Source: NCEH01 sp040049195 (lineage in GTDB: Bacteria; Pseudomonadota; Alphaproteobacteria; Rhizobiales; Xanthobacteraceae). From it: a stretch of 64,000 nt of DNA. The notes beneath the pieces are model-generated. The model searched no databases, was not told the DNA's origin, and saw only the letters and a list, made by a program, of their open reading frames with translations. The DNA lies in assembly GCF_040049195.1 (NCBI RefSeq), contig NZ_JBDZDL010000003.1. One strand, given 5' to 3'. The stretch's first letter is position 1; every line of letters begins with the position of its first letter. Both the position numbers and the translations under genes were made by a program. Shown piece by piece: positions 8,039 through 17,588 of this stretch.

Positions 8039-8932
8039 ATGACCTTTCAGCTCTTCATCCAGCTCTGCATCAACGGCCTCATCATCGGCACGCTCTACGG
8101 CGTGGTGGGCATGTGTTTCGTGCTCATCTACAAGGCCTCCCAGGTGGTGAACTTCGCCCAGGGCGAATTCCTGCTCATCGGCGCCTGGGCCTGCTGGTGG
8201 CTGCTGACCTATTGGCAGATCCCCTTCATCTGGGGCTTCCTGATCTCGCTCGCCTTCATGATGCTGTTCGGCCTGGCGCTGCAGATGCTGGTGCTGCGGC
8301 CGCTGATCGGCGAGCCGGTGATCTCGGTGATCATGGTCACCATCGGCCTCTCCATCTTCTTCCAGGCGCTGATGAAATGGATGTTCGGCACGTTCGCGCA
8401 GCCGTTCCCGCCCATCTTCGCCGTCAGCAAGGTGGATATCTTCGGGCTCCAGGTGCAGAGCGCCTATCTGATGTCCACCGGGGTCAGCGTGCTGATCATG
8501 GCGGGCTTCGCCTGGTTCTTCAAATATTCCAAGATCGGCCTCGCCATGCGGGCCACCGCCTTCAACCAGCAGGTGGCGCAATCGCTCGGCATCTCGGTGC
8601 GCCAGATGTTCGCCCTCTCCTGGGGCATCTCGGCGGCGGTGTCCGCGGTCGCGGGCGTGGTGGTGGGCATCGTCAACGGCGTGTCCTCCGCGCTCTCCTT
8701 CTTCGGCATCAAGGTGTTCCCGGCGGTGATCCTCGGCGGGCTCGATTCGGTGTTCGGCGCGGTGGTGGGCGGGCTCATCATCGGGCTCTTGGAAAACATC
8801 GCCCATTATTTCGACAGCCAGTTCCTGCACTGGGGAAACCTGTATGAAATCATTCCCTTCTACGTCCTCATCATCATTCTCATGATCAAGCCTTACGGCC
8901 TGTTCGGCACCCGCGACATCGAAAGGGTCTAG
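8039..8932 (+). CDS. HAAT system 1 permease (LivH type)
   Basis: A 297-residue inner-membrane protein with about eight hydrophobic segments. It carries the LivH hallmarks NGLIIGTLYGVVGMCFVLIY and VVNFAQGEFLLIGAW near the N-terminus, and the C-terminal run KPYGLFGTRDIERV. The ATG at 8039 is chosen because the upstream part of the open frame is only the translated repeat. Only a weak ribosome-binding sequence lies between the repeat and the start, so expression may be tuned by the repeat. Confidence 0.9.
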   Translation: MTFQLFIQLCINGLIIGTLYGVVGMCFVLIYKASQVVNFAQGEFLLIGAWACWWLLTYWQIPFIWGFLISLAFMMLFGLALQMLVLRPLIGEPVISVIMVTIGLSIFFQALMKWMFGTFAQPFPPIFAVSKVDIFGLQVQSAYLMSTGVSVLIMAGFAWFFKYSKIGLAMRATAFNQQVAQSLGISVRQMFALSWGISAAVSAVAGVVVGIVNGVSSALSFFGIKVFPAVILGGLDSVFGAVVGGLIIGLLENIAHYFDSQFLHWGNLYEIIPFYVLIIILMIKPYGLFGTRDIERV

Positions 8933-8936
8933 CGCC

Positions 8937-10007
8937 ATGGCCACCGACACCATGCGCCCGTGCGGCGACTATCGCACCAGCTACCGCGCCGACCAGACCA
9001 TCTTCGATACCCGCCTGACCTTCGCCTTCATCGTCGGCGGCGTCATCCTGCTGGCGCTCGCGCCCCTGTTCCTCAGCACCTATTTGCTGAGCCTGCTGAT
9101 CCAGATCGGCTATCTCGGCATCGCCGCGCTGGGGCTGAACATCCTGGTCGGCTTCTCCGGCCAGATCTCCATCGGCCATGCGGTGTTCTTCGGCTTCGGC
9201 GGATTTGCGTCCGCCTATCTGGCCGAACACGGCGTGCCGGTGCCGATCGCGATCGTGCTGGCGGGGGTGTGGACCACCGCCGTCGGCCTGCTGTTCGGCC
9301 TGCCCGCGACGCGGGTGAAGGGGCTCTACCTCGCCATCGCGACGCTCGCCGCCCAGTTCATCCTGCAGGACTTCTTCGTGCGGGCCACCTGGTTCACCGG
9401 CGGCTCCTCGGGGGCGGTGGCGGCGCCGTTCACCATCCTCGGCTTCGACATGTCCGGCGACCGGCGCTATTTCTACGTGGTGCTGGTGTTCGTGGTGGTG
9501 ATGTATCTGTTCGCCGCGAACCTCATGCGCACCCGCGACGGGCGGGCGCTGATCGCGGTGCGCGATCATTATCTCTCCGCCGAGATGATGGGCGTGAACC
9601 TGGCCAAATACCGCACCATGGCGTTCGGCATCTCGTCCTTCTACGCCGGCATCGGCGGCGCGCTCTATGCGCACTATATCGGCTACATGTCGGTGGAGGG
9701 ATTGGACATTCTGTTCTCCATCCAGTTCCTGGCGATGATCATCATCGGCGGGCTCGGCTCCATCATGGGCTCGCTGCTCGGCACCATCTTCATGGTGCTG
9801 CTGCCGGAGCTGACCGGCGCGCTCGCGGGCATGCTGCAGGGCAGCGCCATCGACAAGGCGCTGCATCTGAAGGACGGCATCACCTACATGCGCGAGATGC
9901 TGATCGGCGCCACCATTATCCTGTTCCTGATCTTCGAGCCGGACGGGCTCGCCCATCGCTGGAAGCAGATCAAGGCCTATTGGAAGCTCTACCCCTTCTC
10001 CTATTGA
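8937..10007 (+). CDS. HAAT system 1 permease (LivM type)
   Basis: A 356-residue second membrane subunit, starting 4 bp after livH. A ~35-residue polar N-terminal extension precedes the first membrane helix. The LivM signature GLNILVGFSGQISIGHAVFFGFGG is present, as is the cytoplasmic ATPase-contact loop (RDGRALIAVRDHYLSAEMMGVNLAKYR). It ends in a long charged C-terminal tail (EPDGLAHRWKQIKAYWKLYP), as seen in HAAT systems for organic acids. Confidence 0.9.
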   Translation: MATDTMRPCGDYRTSYRADQTIFDTRLTFAFIVGGVILLALAPLFLSTYLLSLLIQIGYLGIAALGLNILVGFSGQISIGHAVFFGFGGFASAYLAEHGVPVPIAIVLAGVWTTAVGLLFGLPATRVKGLYLAIATLAAQFILQDFFVRATWFTGGSSGAVAAPFTILGFDMSGDRRYFYVVLVFVVVMYLFAANLMRTRDGRALIAVRDHYLSAEMMGVNLAKYRTMAFGISSFYAGIGGALYAHYIGYMSVEGLDILFSIQFLAMIIIGGLGSIMGSLLGTIFMVLLPELTGALAGMLQGSAIDKALHLKDGITYMREMLIGATIILFLIFEPDGLAHRWKQIKAYWKLYPFSY

Positions 10008-10079
10008 ACAGGCCCGCGGACCGGCGCCAGCAACGAGCGGCGGCCGCACGAGGAAACACCCAAACCCAAGGAGACGTGC

Positions 10080-11360
10080 ATGAAACGGATCGCCACCACC
10101 CTCGTCAGCGTCATCGCCCTTTCGGCGGCGGCGCCGGCCATGGCCCAGTCCATCAACATCGGCCATCTCGCGGACTATTCCGGCGGCACCTCGGACGTGG
10201 GCACGCCCTACGGCCAGGGCGTGCAGGACGCCATCGCCTATATCAACAAGAACGGCGGCGTGAACGGCAAGCCCATCAATTCCGACTTCAACGAATACGG
10301 CTATCAGGTGCCCCGCGCGCTGGCCGCCTTCAAGAAATGGGTCGGCAGCGACAAGGTGGTCGCGATCCAGGGCTGGGGCACGGCCGATACCGAGGCGCTG
10401 GTCGCCATGGTGACGAAGGAAGAGATTCCCTATTATTCCGGCTCCTATGCCGCCACGCTCACCGACCCCACCGGCAAGGGCGGCCCCAAGAGCGAGCGCG
10501 CCGCGCCGTACAATTTCTTCTACGGCCCGTCCTATTCGGACGCCGCCCGCGCCGAGGTGCAGTGGGCCGCCGACGACTGGAAGGCCAAGGGCGGCCAGGG
10601 CAAGCCCAAATGGGTGCACATGGGCGCCAACCATCCCTTCCCCAATTCGCCCAAGGCGGCGGCGGAAGCCTATGCCAAGGAACTGGGCTTCGAGGTGCTG
10701 GAGCCCATCACCTTCGCGCTCACGCCCGGCGACTACACCGCGCAGTGCCTCACGCTGAAGCAGTCCGGCGCGAACTACGCCTATCTCGGCAACACCGCCG
10801 GCTCCAACATCTCCGTGCTCAAGGCATGCGAGACCGCCGGCGTGAAGGTGCAGTTCTTCGGCAATGTGTGGGGCATGGATGAGAACGCCATGAAGGCGGC
10901 CGGCAGCGCCGCCAACGGCGTCATCTTCCCCGTGCGCACCGCCGTGACCTGGACCGGCGAGGCGCCCGGCCTCTCCACCTTCAAGGACATTTCCAAGATG
11001 TCCGACCCGAGCGGCAATGCCTATCGCCCGGTGCACTACATGGCCGCCATCTGCACCGTCATGTACATGAAGGAAGCGATGGAATGGGCCGACAAGAACG
11101 GCGGCGTCACCGGCCCGAAGATCCGCGACGGCATGTACCAGAAGGCAAACTGGGTGCCCAAGGGCACGGAGGGGGTGTGCAATCCCTCCACCTGGACCGC
11201 CAGCGACCACCGCCCCACCACCACGGTCGATCTCTATCGCGCCGTGGTCTCCGGCGCCACCGAGGGCAGCGTCTCCGACCTCGTGAAGAGCGGCGCCATC
11301 AAGCTGGAGAAGGTCACCACCATCAACCTGCCGCGCAAGACCGACCTGCTCGGCTGGTGA
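10080..11360 (+). CDS. HAAT system 1 periplasmic substrate-binding protein
   Basis: A 426-residue type I periplasmic binding protein with a Sec signal peptide of about 23 residues (MKRIATTLVSVIALSAAAPAMA). The mature part begins INIGHLADYSGGTSDVGTPYGQGVQDA, the usual LivK-type opening. AAGGAGAC precedes the ATG. Longer than leucine-binding proteins (about 370 residues), consistent with the group found next to acyl-CoA ligases. Followed directly by an inverted pair of GC palindromes. Ligand not identifiable from sequence alone. Confidence 0.9.
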   Translation: MKRIATTLVSVIALSAAAPAMAQSINIGHLADYSGGTSDVGTPYGQGVQDAIAYINKNGGVNGKPINSDFNEYGYQVPRALAAFKKWVGSDKVVAIQGWGTADTEALVAMVTKEEIPYYSGSYAATLTDPTGKGGPKSERAAPYNFFYGPSYSDAARAEVQWAADDWKAKGGQGKPKWVHMGANHPFPNSPKAAAEAYAKELGFEVLEPITFALTPGDYTAQCLTLKQSGANYAYLGNTAGSNISVLKACETAGVKVQFFGNVWGMDENAMKAAGSAANGVIFPVRTAVTWTGEAPGLSTFKDISKMSDPSGNAYRPVHYMAAICTVMYMKEAMEWADKNGGVTGPKIRDGMYQKANWVPKGTEGVCNPSTWTASDHRPTTTVDLYRAVVSGATEGSVSDLVKSGAIKLEKVTTINLPRKTDLLGW

Positions 11361-11383
11361 TCTGACGGCTTGCGCGATGTACG

Positions 11384-11479
11384 CCCTCTCCCGCGTGCGG
11401 GGGAGGGTTGGGGAGGGGGCCACGCGGGCCGCCTCCCGGCATTCCCCCTCCCTGCCCTCTCCCGCACGCGGGAGAGGGG
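11384..11479. repeat. Inverted pair of REP-like GC palindromes after SBP 1
   Basis: Copies at 11384-11421 and 11442-11479 in opposite orientation, filling the 140-bp gap between the binding-protein gene and the ATPase gene. The second copy ends 21 bp before the next ATG. Confidence 0.8.
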
Positions 11480-11500
11480 TCTGCGCCCGGAACCTGACCC

Positions 11501-12340
<840 letters not shown>

Positions 12341-12380
12341 GGCCGGACCCGGCCCGGGCCCCTGCCAACCCTCCCCCGAA

Positions 12381-12442
12381 CCGGAGTCGGATGTTTCCGA
12401 CTTCGGTACCTGGCCGTGTCGCACTCGGCAAAAGCCGAGTGC
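12381..12442 (+). other. Two tandem strong hairpins inside the operon
   Basis: Hairpin 1: AGTCGGA (12385-12391), loop TGTT, TCCGACT, extendable by three more pairs past one mismatch. Hairpin 2: GCACTCGGC (12421-12429), loop AAAA, GCCGAGTGC, a perfect 9-bp stem. Neither is followed by a T run, so they look like mRNA processing or attenuation structures more than simple terminators. A REP-like palindrome follows at 12482. Confidence 0.55.
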
Positions 12443-12481
12443 GAGCGGAAGAGGGCTTTCAACCTGTGCGCGCGGCAAGCC

Positions 12482-12519
12482 CCCTCTCCCGCGTGCGGGG
12501 GAGGGCTGGGGAGGGGGCC
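12482..12519. repeat. REP-like GC palindrome, single copy
   Basis: CCCTCTCCCGCGTGCGGGGG followed by the usual G-rich tail. It ends 24 bp before the ATG of the ligase-like gene at 12543. Confidence 0.75.
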
Positions 12520-12542
12520 GCGCAGCGGCAAGGGAGCAAGAC

Positions 12543-13790
12543 ATGAACGACCGCAGCCGCCATTACGACGCCGCCGAAACCCGCGATCCCCATCTGCGCG
12601 AAGCCGCGCTCATGGAGGCGCTGGCGGCGCAGGTGGCGACGGCCCAAACCCGCTCCGCCTTCTTCGGCGCCCTGCTGAAGGATGTGGACCCCAACGCCAT
12701 CACCAGCCGCGCCGCGCTCGCGCAGCTGCCCGTCACGCGCAAGTCGGACCTGCTGGAGATCCAGCCGAAAAACCTGCCGTTCGGCGGGCTGAACGGCGCC
12801 GCGCCGGGGCAGATGGCGCGCATCTTCATGTCGCCCGGGCCGATCTATGATCCCGAGGGGCGGCGGCCCAATTACTGGCGTTTCGCCCGCGCTTTGTTTG
12901 CCGCCGGCTTCCGCGCCGGCGAGATCGTGCACAATTGCTTCTCCTATCACCTCACCCCCGCCGGCTCGATGGTGGAGAGCGGCGCCCATGCGCTAGGCTG
13001 CGCGGTGGTGCCGGGCGGCGTCGGCCAGACCGACCTGCAATTGCGCGCCATCGCCGATATCCGCCCGCACGGCTACGGCGGCACGCCCTCCTTCCTCAAG
13101 ATTCTGGTGGACAAGGCGCGCGAGGAGGGCGTGGACATTTCCTCGCTGAAGAAGGCGCTGGTCTCGGGCGAAGCGTTCCTGCCCAGCCAGCGGGCGGAGA
13201 TGAAGGCCGCCGGCATCCTCGCGCGTCAATGCTACGGCACCGCCGACCTCGGCCTTGTGGCGTATGAGAGCGAGGCGGAAGAGGGGCTGATCGCCGACGA
13301 GGATCTGATCATCGAAATCCTGCGCCCCGGCACGCCCGACCCCGTGGAGCACGAGGGCGAGGTGGGCGAAGTGGTGGTGACGCTGCTGGAGAGCGATTAT
13401 CCCCTCATCCGCTTCGCCACCGGCGATCTTTCCGCCGTCCTGCCCGGCATCTCCCCATGCGGGCGCACCAACACGCGCCTGCGCGGCTGGCTGGGGCGGG
13501 CGGACCAGGTGACGAAGATCCGCGGCATGTTCGTGCATCCCGTGCAGGTGAGCGCGGCGGTGAAGAAGCATCCCGGCATCGCGCGCGCCCGCCTGGTGGT
13601 GGACCGGGCCGGCGACAGCGACGACATGCTGCTGGAGGTGGAAGTGGCCGACGGCGGCGCGCTCTCCCAGGAGGCGTTGCTGGAGGATGTGCGCGCCTCC
13701 ACCAAGCTGCGCTGCCGCCTCGCTTTGCTGGCGCCGGGCAGCCTGCCGGCGGATGCCAAGACCATTGACGACCGCCGCCCGGTGGGGTGA
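12543..13790 (+). CDS. Phenylacetate-CoA-ligase-like (PaaK family) protein with degenerate P-loop
   Basis: A 415-residue ANL-family protein resembling PaaK. Recognisable parts: HGYGGTPSFLKILVDKA, an ARQCYGTADLGLVAYE active-site region, IRFATGDLSAVL, and a C-terminal domain with the LRGWLGRADQVTKIRGMFVHP hinge. The segment where PaaK has its serine/threonine/glycine phosphate loop reads MSPGPIYDPEG, so ATP binding may be altered. Last gene of the operon. It may be a second ligase, or a helper that binds the acyl-CoA or adenylate without full activity. Homology is secure, activity is not. Confidence 0.8.
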   Translation: MNDRSRHYDAAETRDPHLREAALMEALAAQVATAQTRSAFFGALLKDVDPNAITSRAALAQLPVTRKSDLLEIQPKNLPFGGLNGAAPGQMARIFMSPGPIYDPEGRRPNYWRFARALFAAGFRAGEIVHNCFSYHLTPAGSMVESGAHALGCAVVPGGVGQTDLQLRAIADIRPHGYGGTPSFLKILVDKAREEGVDISSLKKALVSGEAFLPSQRAEMKAAGILARQCYGTADLGLVAYESEAEEGLIADEDLIIEILRPGTPDPVEHEGEVGEVVVTLLESDYPLIRFATGDLSAVLPGISPCGRTNTRLRGWLGRADQVTKIRGMFVHPVQVSAAVKKHPGIARARLVVDRAGDSDDMLLEVEVADGGALSQEALLEDVRASTKLRCRLALLAPGSLPADAKTIDDRRPVG

Positions 13791-13843
13791 GCCCTGCTCC
13801 GAACGGGCCCGGCAACAACCGCCCCGTCATGCCCGACCGTTTG

Positions 13844-13881
13844 CCCCCTCCCTAACCCTCCCCCGCGCGCGGGGGAGGGGG
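13844..13881. repeat. REP-like GC palindrome between convergent genes
   Basis: Contains CCCTCCCCCGCGCGCGGGGG plus AGGG, a 24-bp perfect palindrome. It lies between the ends of the ligase-like gene (13790) and the opposing PLP enzyme gene (13928), where it could also act as a two-way terminator. Confidence 0.7.
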
Positions 13882-13927
13882 CTTTCAACGCCCGATTCCG
13901 GCGCGGTTCCAAACCGGCTAAAACCGT

Positions 13928-15040
13928 TCAGCGGTTGGCGCCGAGTTGGTCGCGATATTCCCAGCTGCCGTCGGTGCGCCGCACCAGGGCGCGGGAATAA
14001 AGATAGGCCGCCGTGCAGGCGTGGCGTGGCACCAGCGGCACCTGCTGGCCGACGCTGAGCGCCTTGGTTTCCACCACCACGTGCTCTTCCTTCATCATGC
14101 GGATGGCGCCGCCGCCCTCGAACCGCTTGGCGAGCGGAATATCGGGCGAGATCGCCTTGGAGCCGGCGTCGAGCGTCGCCGTCTCCTCGCGCACCGAGAG
14201 CACGGTCGCGAGCACATAGGCCGCCACCTGCCAGTCGAGATCCTCCAGGTCCGCGCCGTGCTGGGCGCTGGAATAGGTGAAGCTGCCGGGCGAGACCCAG
14301 CGCGCGAGATCCGCCGGCCAGAGGTTGAAGGAATAGCTGCCGGCGGCGATCAGATCGGTGGAGAGATTGCGCGCGGCGGCGAGCGCCATCAGTTCGCGCA
14401 CCGCCTGCATCACGCCCGCGAGCCGGCCTGCGCGCGCCGTGCGGTCGGCATCCTGGATGTGGCCGTCATAGGCATGCCAGCCGGCGAACAGGCCTGCCGC
14501 CGCGATGCGCTCGGCCAGTTCAACGGCAACCGGCGCGATGGGCAGGCCGGTGCGCCCGAGGCCGGGATCGAGATCGACCCGCAGCCCGATATTGCCGGCC
14601 GGAGCCGCCTCCAGTTCCCGCGACCAGGCGGCGAAGCCTTCCGGAGAATCCACCAAGGCCTCGATGCGCACGGCCGGATTGTGCCGCGCGGCGGCGGCGA
14701 CGCGGCGGATCGCCACCGGATTGACGGTGGGATAGGCCCACACCACCAGCGAAGCCCCCGCTTCGCTCGCCATCTCCACTTCCGCCGGCACCGCCGCCTT
14801 GAAGGCGCGCACGCCGCGCGCGATCATCAGCTCGGTGATCCAGGGCGCGCGATGGGTCTTCACATGCGGCATGAGGCGGGCGATGCCGCCGGCGCGCGCC
14901 GCTGTCTGCTCCAGATTATGCAGCACGCCCTCCTCCAGAATGACGAAGCACGGCGTCTCCACGGGGAAAGGCGGCAGCGGCAGCGCGCTCGGCTGGCCGG
15001 CGGCCGATGGCATCTGCGCGGTTTGATCCTGGCTCAGCAT
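13928..15040 (-). CDS. DSD1-type PLP enzyme (D-serine dehydratase / D-threonine aldolase / amino acid racemase-like)
   Basis: A 370-residue fold-type III PLP enzyme. The PLP lysine lies in ARLMPHVKTHRAPW. The C-terminal metal-site motif PRHACTAAYLY keeps the His and Cys that bind zinc or manganese in this family, so a dehydratase or aldolase acting on a D-3-hydroxy amino acid is likely; an epimerase role is possible. The ATG at 15040 is chosen over longer options because AGGA precedes it and homology starts with PPFPVETPCFVI. It is divergent from an amino acid transporter, and a site matching the other two GntR-type operators lies just upstream. Confidence 0.82.
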   Translation of the reverse strand: MLSQDQTAQMPSAAGQPSALPLPPFPVETPCFVILEEGVLHNLEQTAARAGGIARLMPHVKTHRAPWITELMIARGVRAFKAAVPAEVEMASEAGASLVVWAYPTVNPVAIRRVAAAARHNPAVRIEALVDSPEGFAAWSRELEAAPAGNIGLRVDLDPGLGRTGLPIAPVAVELAERIAAAGLFAGWHAYDGHIQDADRTARAGRLAGVMQAVRELMALAAARNLSTDLIAAGSYSFNLWPADLARWVSPGSFTYSSAQHGADLEDLDWQVAAYVLATVLSVREETATLDAGSKAISPDIPLAKRFEGGGAIRMMKEEHVVVETKALSVGQQVPLVPRHACTAAYLYSRALVRRTDGSWEYRDQLGANR

Positions 15041-15057
15041 CGCGGCATTCCTATTAG

Positions 15058-15074
15058 ATATACGTGAGATATAC
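15058..15074. promoter_or_regulatory. GntR-type operator 1 (before the DSD1-like gene)
   Basis: On the minus strand this reads GTATATCTCACGTATAT, identical at 15 of 17 positions to operator 2 (15317-15333). It lies 18 bp upstream of the DSD1-like gene start, so it probably overlaps the promoter or leader. Confidence 0.65.
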
Positions 15075-15316
15075 ATAGACTGAGGTTGCGGCTCAAGGGC
15101 TTTATCCCTTGCCGCGGCGTCAGGCATTTCCAAGCATCCGAGGGATTTCCCAGCGGAACGGACACTCTTGCGCGGTGTCTGCAGCCCTGCATAGGCCCGC
15201 GCCACACGTTACGCCAATTGCGGCGCCAATTGGCGCGCCATCTGCCGAATTCGGCGGCACCTCTTGCCCAACATTCGTTCGTCCCGCACTGCAAAACCGC
15301 CTTGATCGGAGCTTTC

Positions 15317-15333
15317 GTATATGTGACGTATAT
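15317..15333. promoter_or_regulatory. GntR-type operator 2 (before the amino acid transporter)
   Basis: GTATATGTGACGTATAT, a near-palindrome 56 bp before the transporter ATPase start. The consensus of the three copies is RTATAY-N3-ACGTATAT. The 348-bp divergent region 15041-15388 holds operators 1 and 2 and no gene. Confidence 0.65.
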
Positions 15334-15388
15334 ATGGAATTCGGACGATGCCAGCGCCGAGGCAGCCCGAGAACAGGGGACGACTGCG

Positions 15389-16147
15389 GTGTCCGCGATT
15401 ATCGAAACCAGAGACCTGCGCAAGTCGTTCGGCGCCGTCGAGGTGCTGCGCGGCATCTCGCTTTCGGTGGCGCAGGGCACGGTGGTGAGCCTGATCGGCG
15501 CCAGCGGCTCGGGAAAAAGCACCTTCCTGCGCTGCCTGAACTATCTGGAGCAGCCCACCTCGGGCGCCATCATCATCGACGGCGACGTGCTGGAAGCGAC
15601 GCCCGCCTCCAACGCCCGCCAGGACCGCAAGACCATCACGCGCATTCGCACAAAGCTCGGCATGGTGTTCCAGCAGTTCAACCTGTGGCCGCACATGACG
15701 GTGCTGCAGAACGTGACCGAAGCGCTGACCCAGGTGAAGCGGACCCCGGCCAAGGAAGCCGCCGAGATCGCGCGCCATTTCCTGCAGAAGGTGAATTTGA
15801 TCGCCAAGCAGGATGCCTATCCCTCCCGCCTCTCGGGCGGCCAGCAGCAGCGGGTCGCCATCGCGCGGGCGCTCGCCATGCAGCCCAAGGTGATGCTGTT
15901 CGACGAGGCCACCTCCTCGCTCGATCCCGAGCTGACCGGCGAAGTGCTCCAGGTGATGCGCGACCTCGCGCAGGATGGGATGACCATGCTTGTGGTCACC
16001 CACGAGATGGGGTTCGCGCGCGATGCCTCCGACCGGGTGCTGTTCCTGCACGAAGGGCGCATCGAGGAGGACGGCACCGCCGCCCAGGTGTTCGGCGCCC
16101 CGAACAGCGAGCGCTGCCAGCGCTTCATCGCCTCGTCTTTGAAATAA
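15389..16147 (+). CDS. Polar amino acid ABC transporter, ATP-binding protein
   Basis: A 252-residue ATPase of the GlnQ/HisP type. Walker A is GASGSGKS, the signature LSGGQQQRVAIARALAMQPK, and Walker B VMLFDEATSSLDPEL. The start is taken as GTG 15389 (VSAIIETRDLRKSFG), where homology begins and AGGGGA lies upstream. The longer open frame would run through the operator region. First gene of a four-gene importer (ATPase, two permeases, binding protein), probably for acidic or other polar amino acids, including D-forms given the neighbours. Confidence 0.9.
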   Translation: MSAIIETRDLRKSFGAVEVLRGISLSVAQGTVVSLIGASGSGKSTFLRCLNYLEQPTSGAIIIDGDVLEATPASNARQDRKTITRIRTKLGMVFQQFNLWPHMTVLQNVTEALTQVKRTPAKEAAEIARHFLQKVNLIAKQDAYPSRLSGGQQQRVAIARALAMQPKVMLFDEATSSLDPELTGEVLQVMRDLAQDGMTMLVVTHEMGFARDASDRVLFLHEGRIEEDGTAAQVFGAPNSERCQRFIASSLK

Positions 16148-16152
16148 GCGCC

Positions 16153-16854
16153 ATGTTCACCTATCTCGCCAGCACGTTCGACCCCGGGTTGCTTTGGGAA
16201 TACCGGGAAACGCTGCTGCAAGGACTTCAGCAGAACCTCATCATTTTCTTCCAGTCCGCCGTGCTCGCGGTGCTGCTCGCCTTCGTGGTGGGCAATGCGC
16301 GGGCCAGCCGGAGCCGGCCGGTGCGGTGGATGGCGATCTGCTATTCCGAATTCTTCCGCAATACCCCGGAATACGTGCTTCTGGTCTGGATCTATTTCGT
16401 GGTTCCGCTGATCATCAGCAAGATGATCGGCAGCCGCGCCGGCTTCAGCCCCCATGTGGCGGCCGTGCTCGGCCTCGGGGTCGCCTACAGCGGCTTCCTG
16501 TCCGAGACGGTACGCGCCGGGCTGCGCTCGGTGCCGCTCGGCCATGCGGAAGCGGCCACCGCGCTCGGCCTCTCCCCGTTCGCCACCTTCCGCCGCATCG
16601 TGCTGCCGCAGGCCATCCGACGGATGCTGCCGGAAGCCACCAACCAGATGATCTCCCTGTTCAAGTCGACCACCATCGTGTCGCTGATCTCGGTGCACGA
16701 CATCTTGTACCAGGTGTCGGTCATCAGCTCTTCGGAGATGCGGCCGATCCCGCTCTACACCGGCGTGGCGCTGCTTTACTGCCTGATCATCATCCTCGCG
16801 ACCTATCTGCTGAACCGGCTGACCGACCGGTGGCGGCGACGCGGCTGGGCGTAA
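16153..16854 (+). CDS. Polar amino acid ABC transporter permease 1
   Basis: A 233-residue HisM/GltJ-type membrane protein with about five helices. The ATPase-coupling loop is AEAATALGLSPFATFRRIVLPQA, preceded by GFLSETVRAGLRSVP. The region YSEFFRNTPEYVLLVWIYFV is the usual N-terminal family motif. Starts 5 bp after the ATPase stop. Confidence 0.9.
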   Translation: MFTYLASTFDPGLLWEYRETLLQGLQQNLIIFFQSAVLAVLLAFVVGNARASRSRPVRWMAICYSEFFRNTPEYVLLVWIYFVVPLIISKMIGSRAGFSPHVAAVLGLGVAYSGFLSETVRAGLRSVPLGHAEAATALGLSPFATFRRIVLPQAIRRMLPEATNQMISLFKSTTIVSLISVHDILYQVSVISSSEMRPIPLYTGVALLYCLIIILATYLLNRLTDRWRRRGWA

Positions 16855-16863
16855 GGCGAACCG

Positions 16864-17541
16864 ATGCTGGATAATTTCAATCGCCTCGTGCTCGCCAACA
16901 TCGGCATGCTGCTGGATGGGCTCGGCGTCACGCTCTACATCTGCTTCTGCGCATTCGCCTTGTCGATCGTGCTGGGCATGCTCGCCTGCATGGTGCGCAT
17001 GTGGGTGCCGCAGCTGCGCTTCGTGGCCATTGCTTATATCGAATTCTGCCGCGCCACGCCGATCCTCGTGCAATTGCTTTGGGTGAACTACGTCTGGCCC
17101 GATCTGTTCGGCTTCCCCGAGACCGCGATGCAGGCCGGCATCCTGGCGCTGGCGCTGCAATCGAGCGGGTATCTCGCCGAGACGTTCCGCGCCGGCTTCG
17201 AGGGTCTCCCGAAGGGACAGCGGGAGGCGGCGCTGGCGGTCGGCCTCAGCCGCTGGCGGATCGTCACGCGCATCGAGGCGCCCCAGGCGCTGCTCGTGGT
17301 GGCCCCGCTCATGATCAACCAGCTCGCGGTGGTGGTGAAGTCCTCGACCCTGGTTTCGGTGATCTCCAACCCGGACCTGATGTACCAGGCCTTGAAGATC
17401 GTCAACCAATGGTACGAGCCCATCGAGGTGCTCACCGTGGTCGCGCTGACCTATTTCATCGTGCTGTTCTCGCTTTCGAGCATCGCGAACCATTTCTACG
17501 TCCGGTTCCAGACCAAATACGGGCTCGCGGCCGGAACCTGA
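16864..17541 (+). CDS. Polar amino acid ABC transporter permease 2
   Basis: A 225-residue partner permease with the family motif YIEFCRATPILVQLLWVNYV, SGYLAETFRAGFEGLPKGQ and the coupling loop EAALAVGLSRWRIVTRIEAPQA. Nine base pairs separate it from permease 1. The two different permeases form a heterodimer in this family. Confidence 0.9.
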   Translation: MLDNFNRLVLANIGMLLDGLGVTLYICFCAFALSIVLGMLACMVRMWVPQLRFVAIAYIEFCRATPILVQLLWVNYVWPDLFGFPETAMQAGILALALQSSGYLAETFRAGFEGLPKGQREAALAVGLSRWRIVTRIEAPQALLVVAPLMINQLAVVVKSSTLVSVISNPDLMYQALKIVNQWYEPIEVLTVVALTYFIVLFSLSSIANHFYVRFQTKYGLAAGT

Positions 17542-17588
17542 CGCCGGAACTGCCTTCAATACATCCAGAGATAATAGAGGGGATGGTC

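Noticed and set aside
8886..11423. An 845-codon open frame antisense to the livM and binding-protein genes of system 1
   Set aside because: Same reason: complementary-strand shadow of genuine coding sequence with no recognisable protein family.
13928..15205. A longer start for the DSD1-like gene at 15205
   Set aside because: The extra residues have no family similarity and would be translated through the operator; ATG 15040 has a ribosome-binding site.
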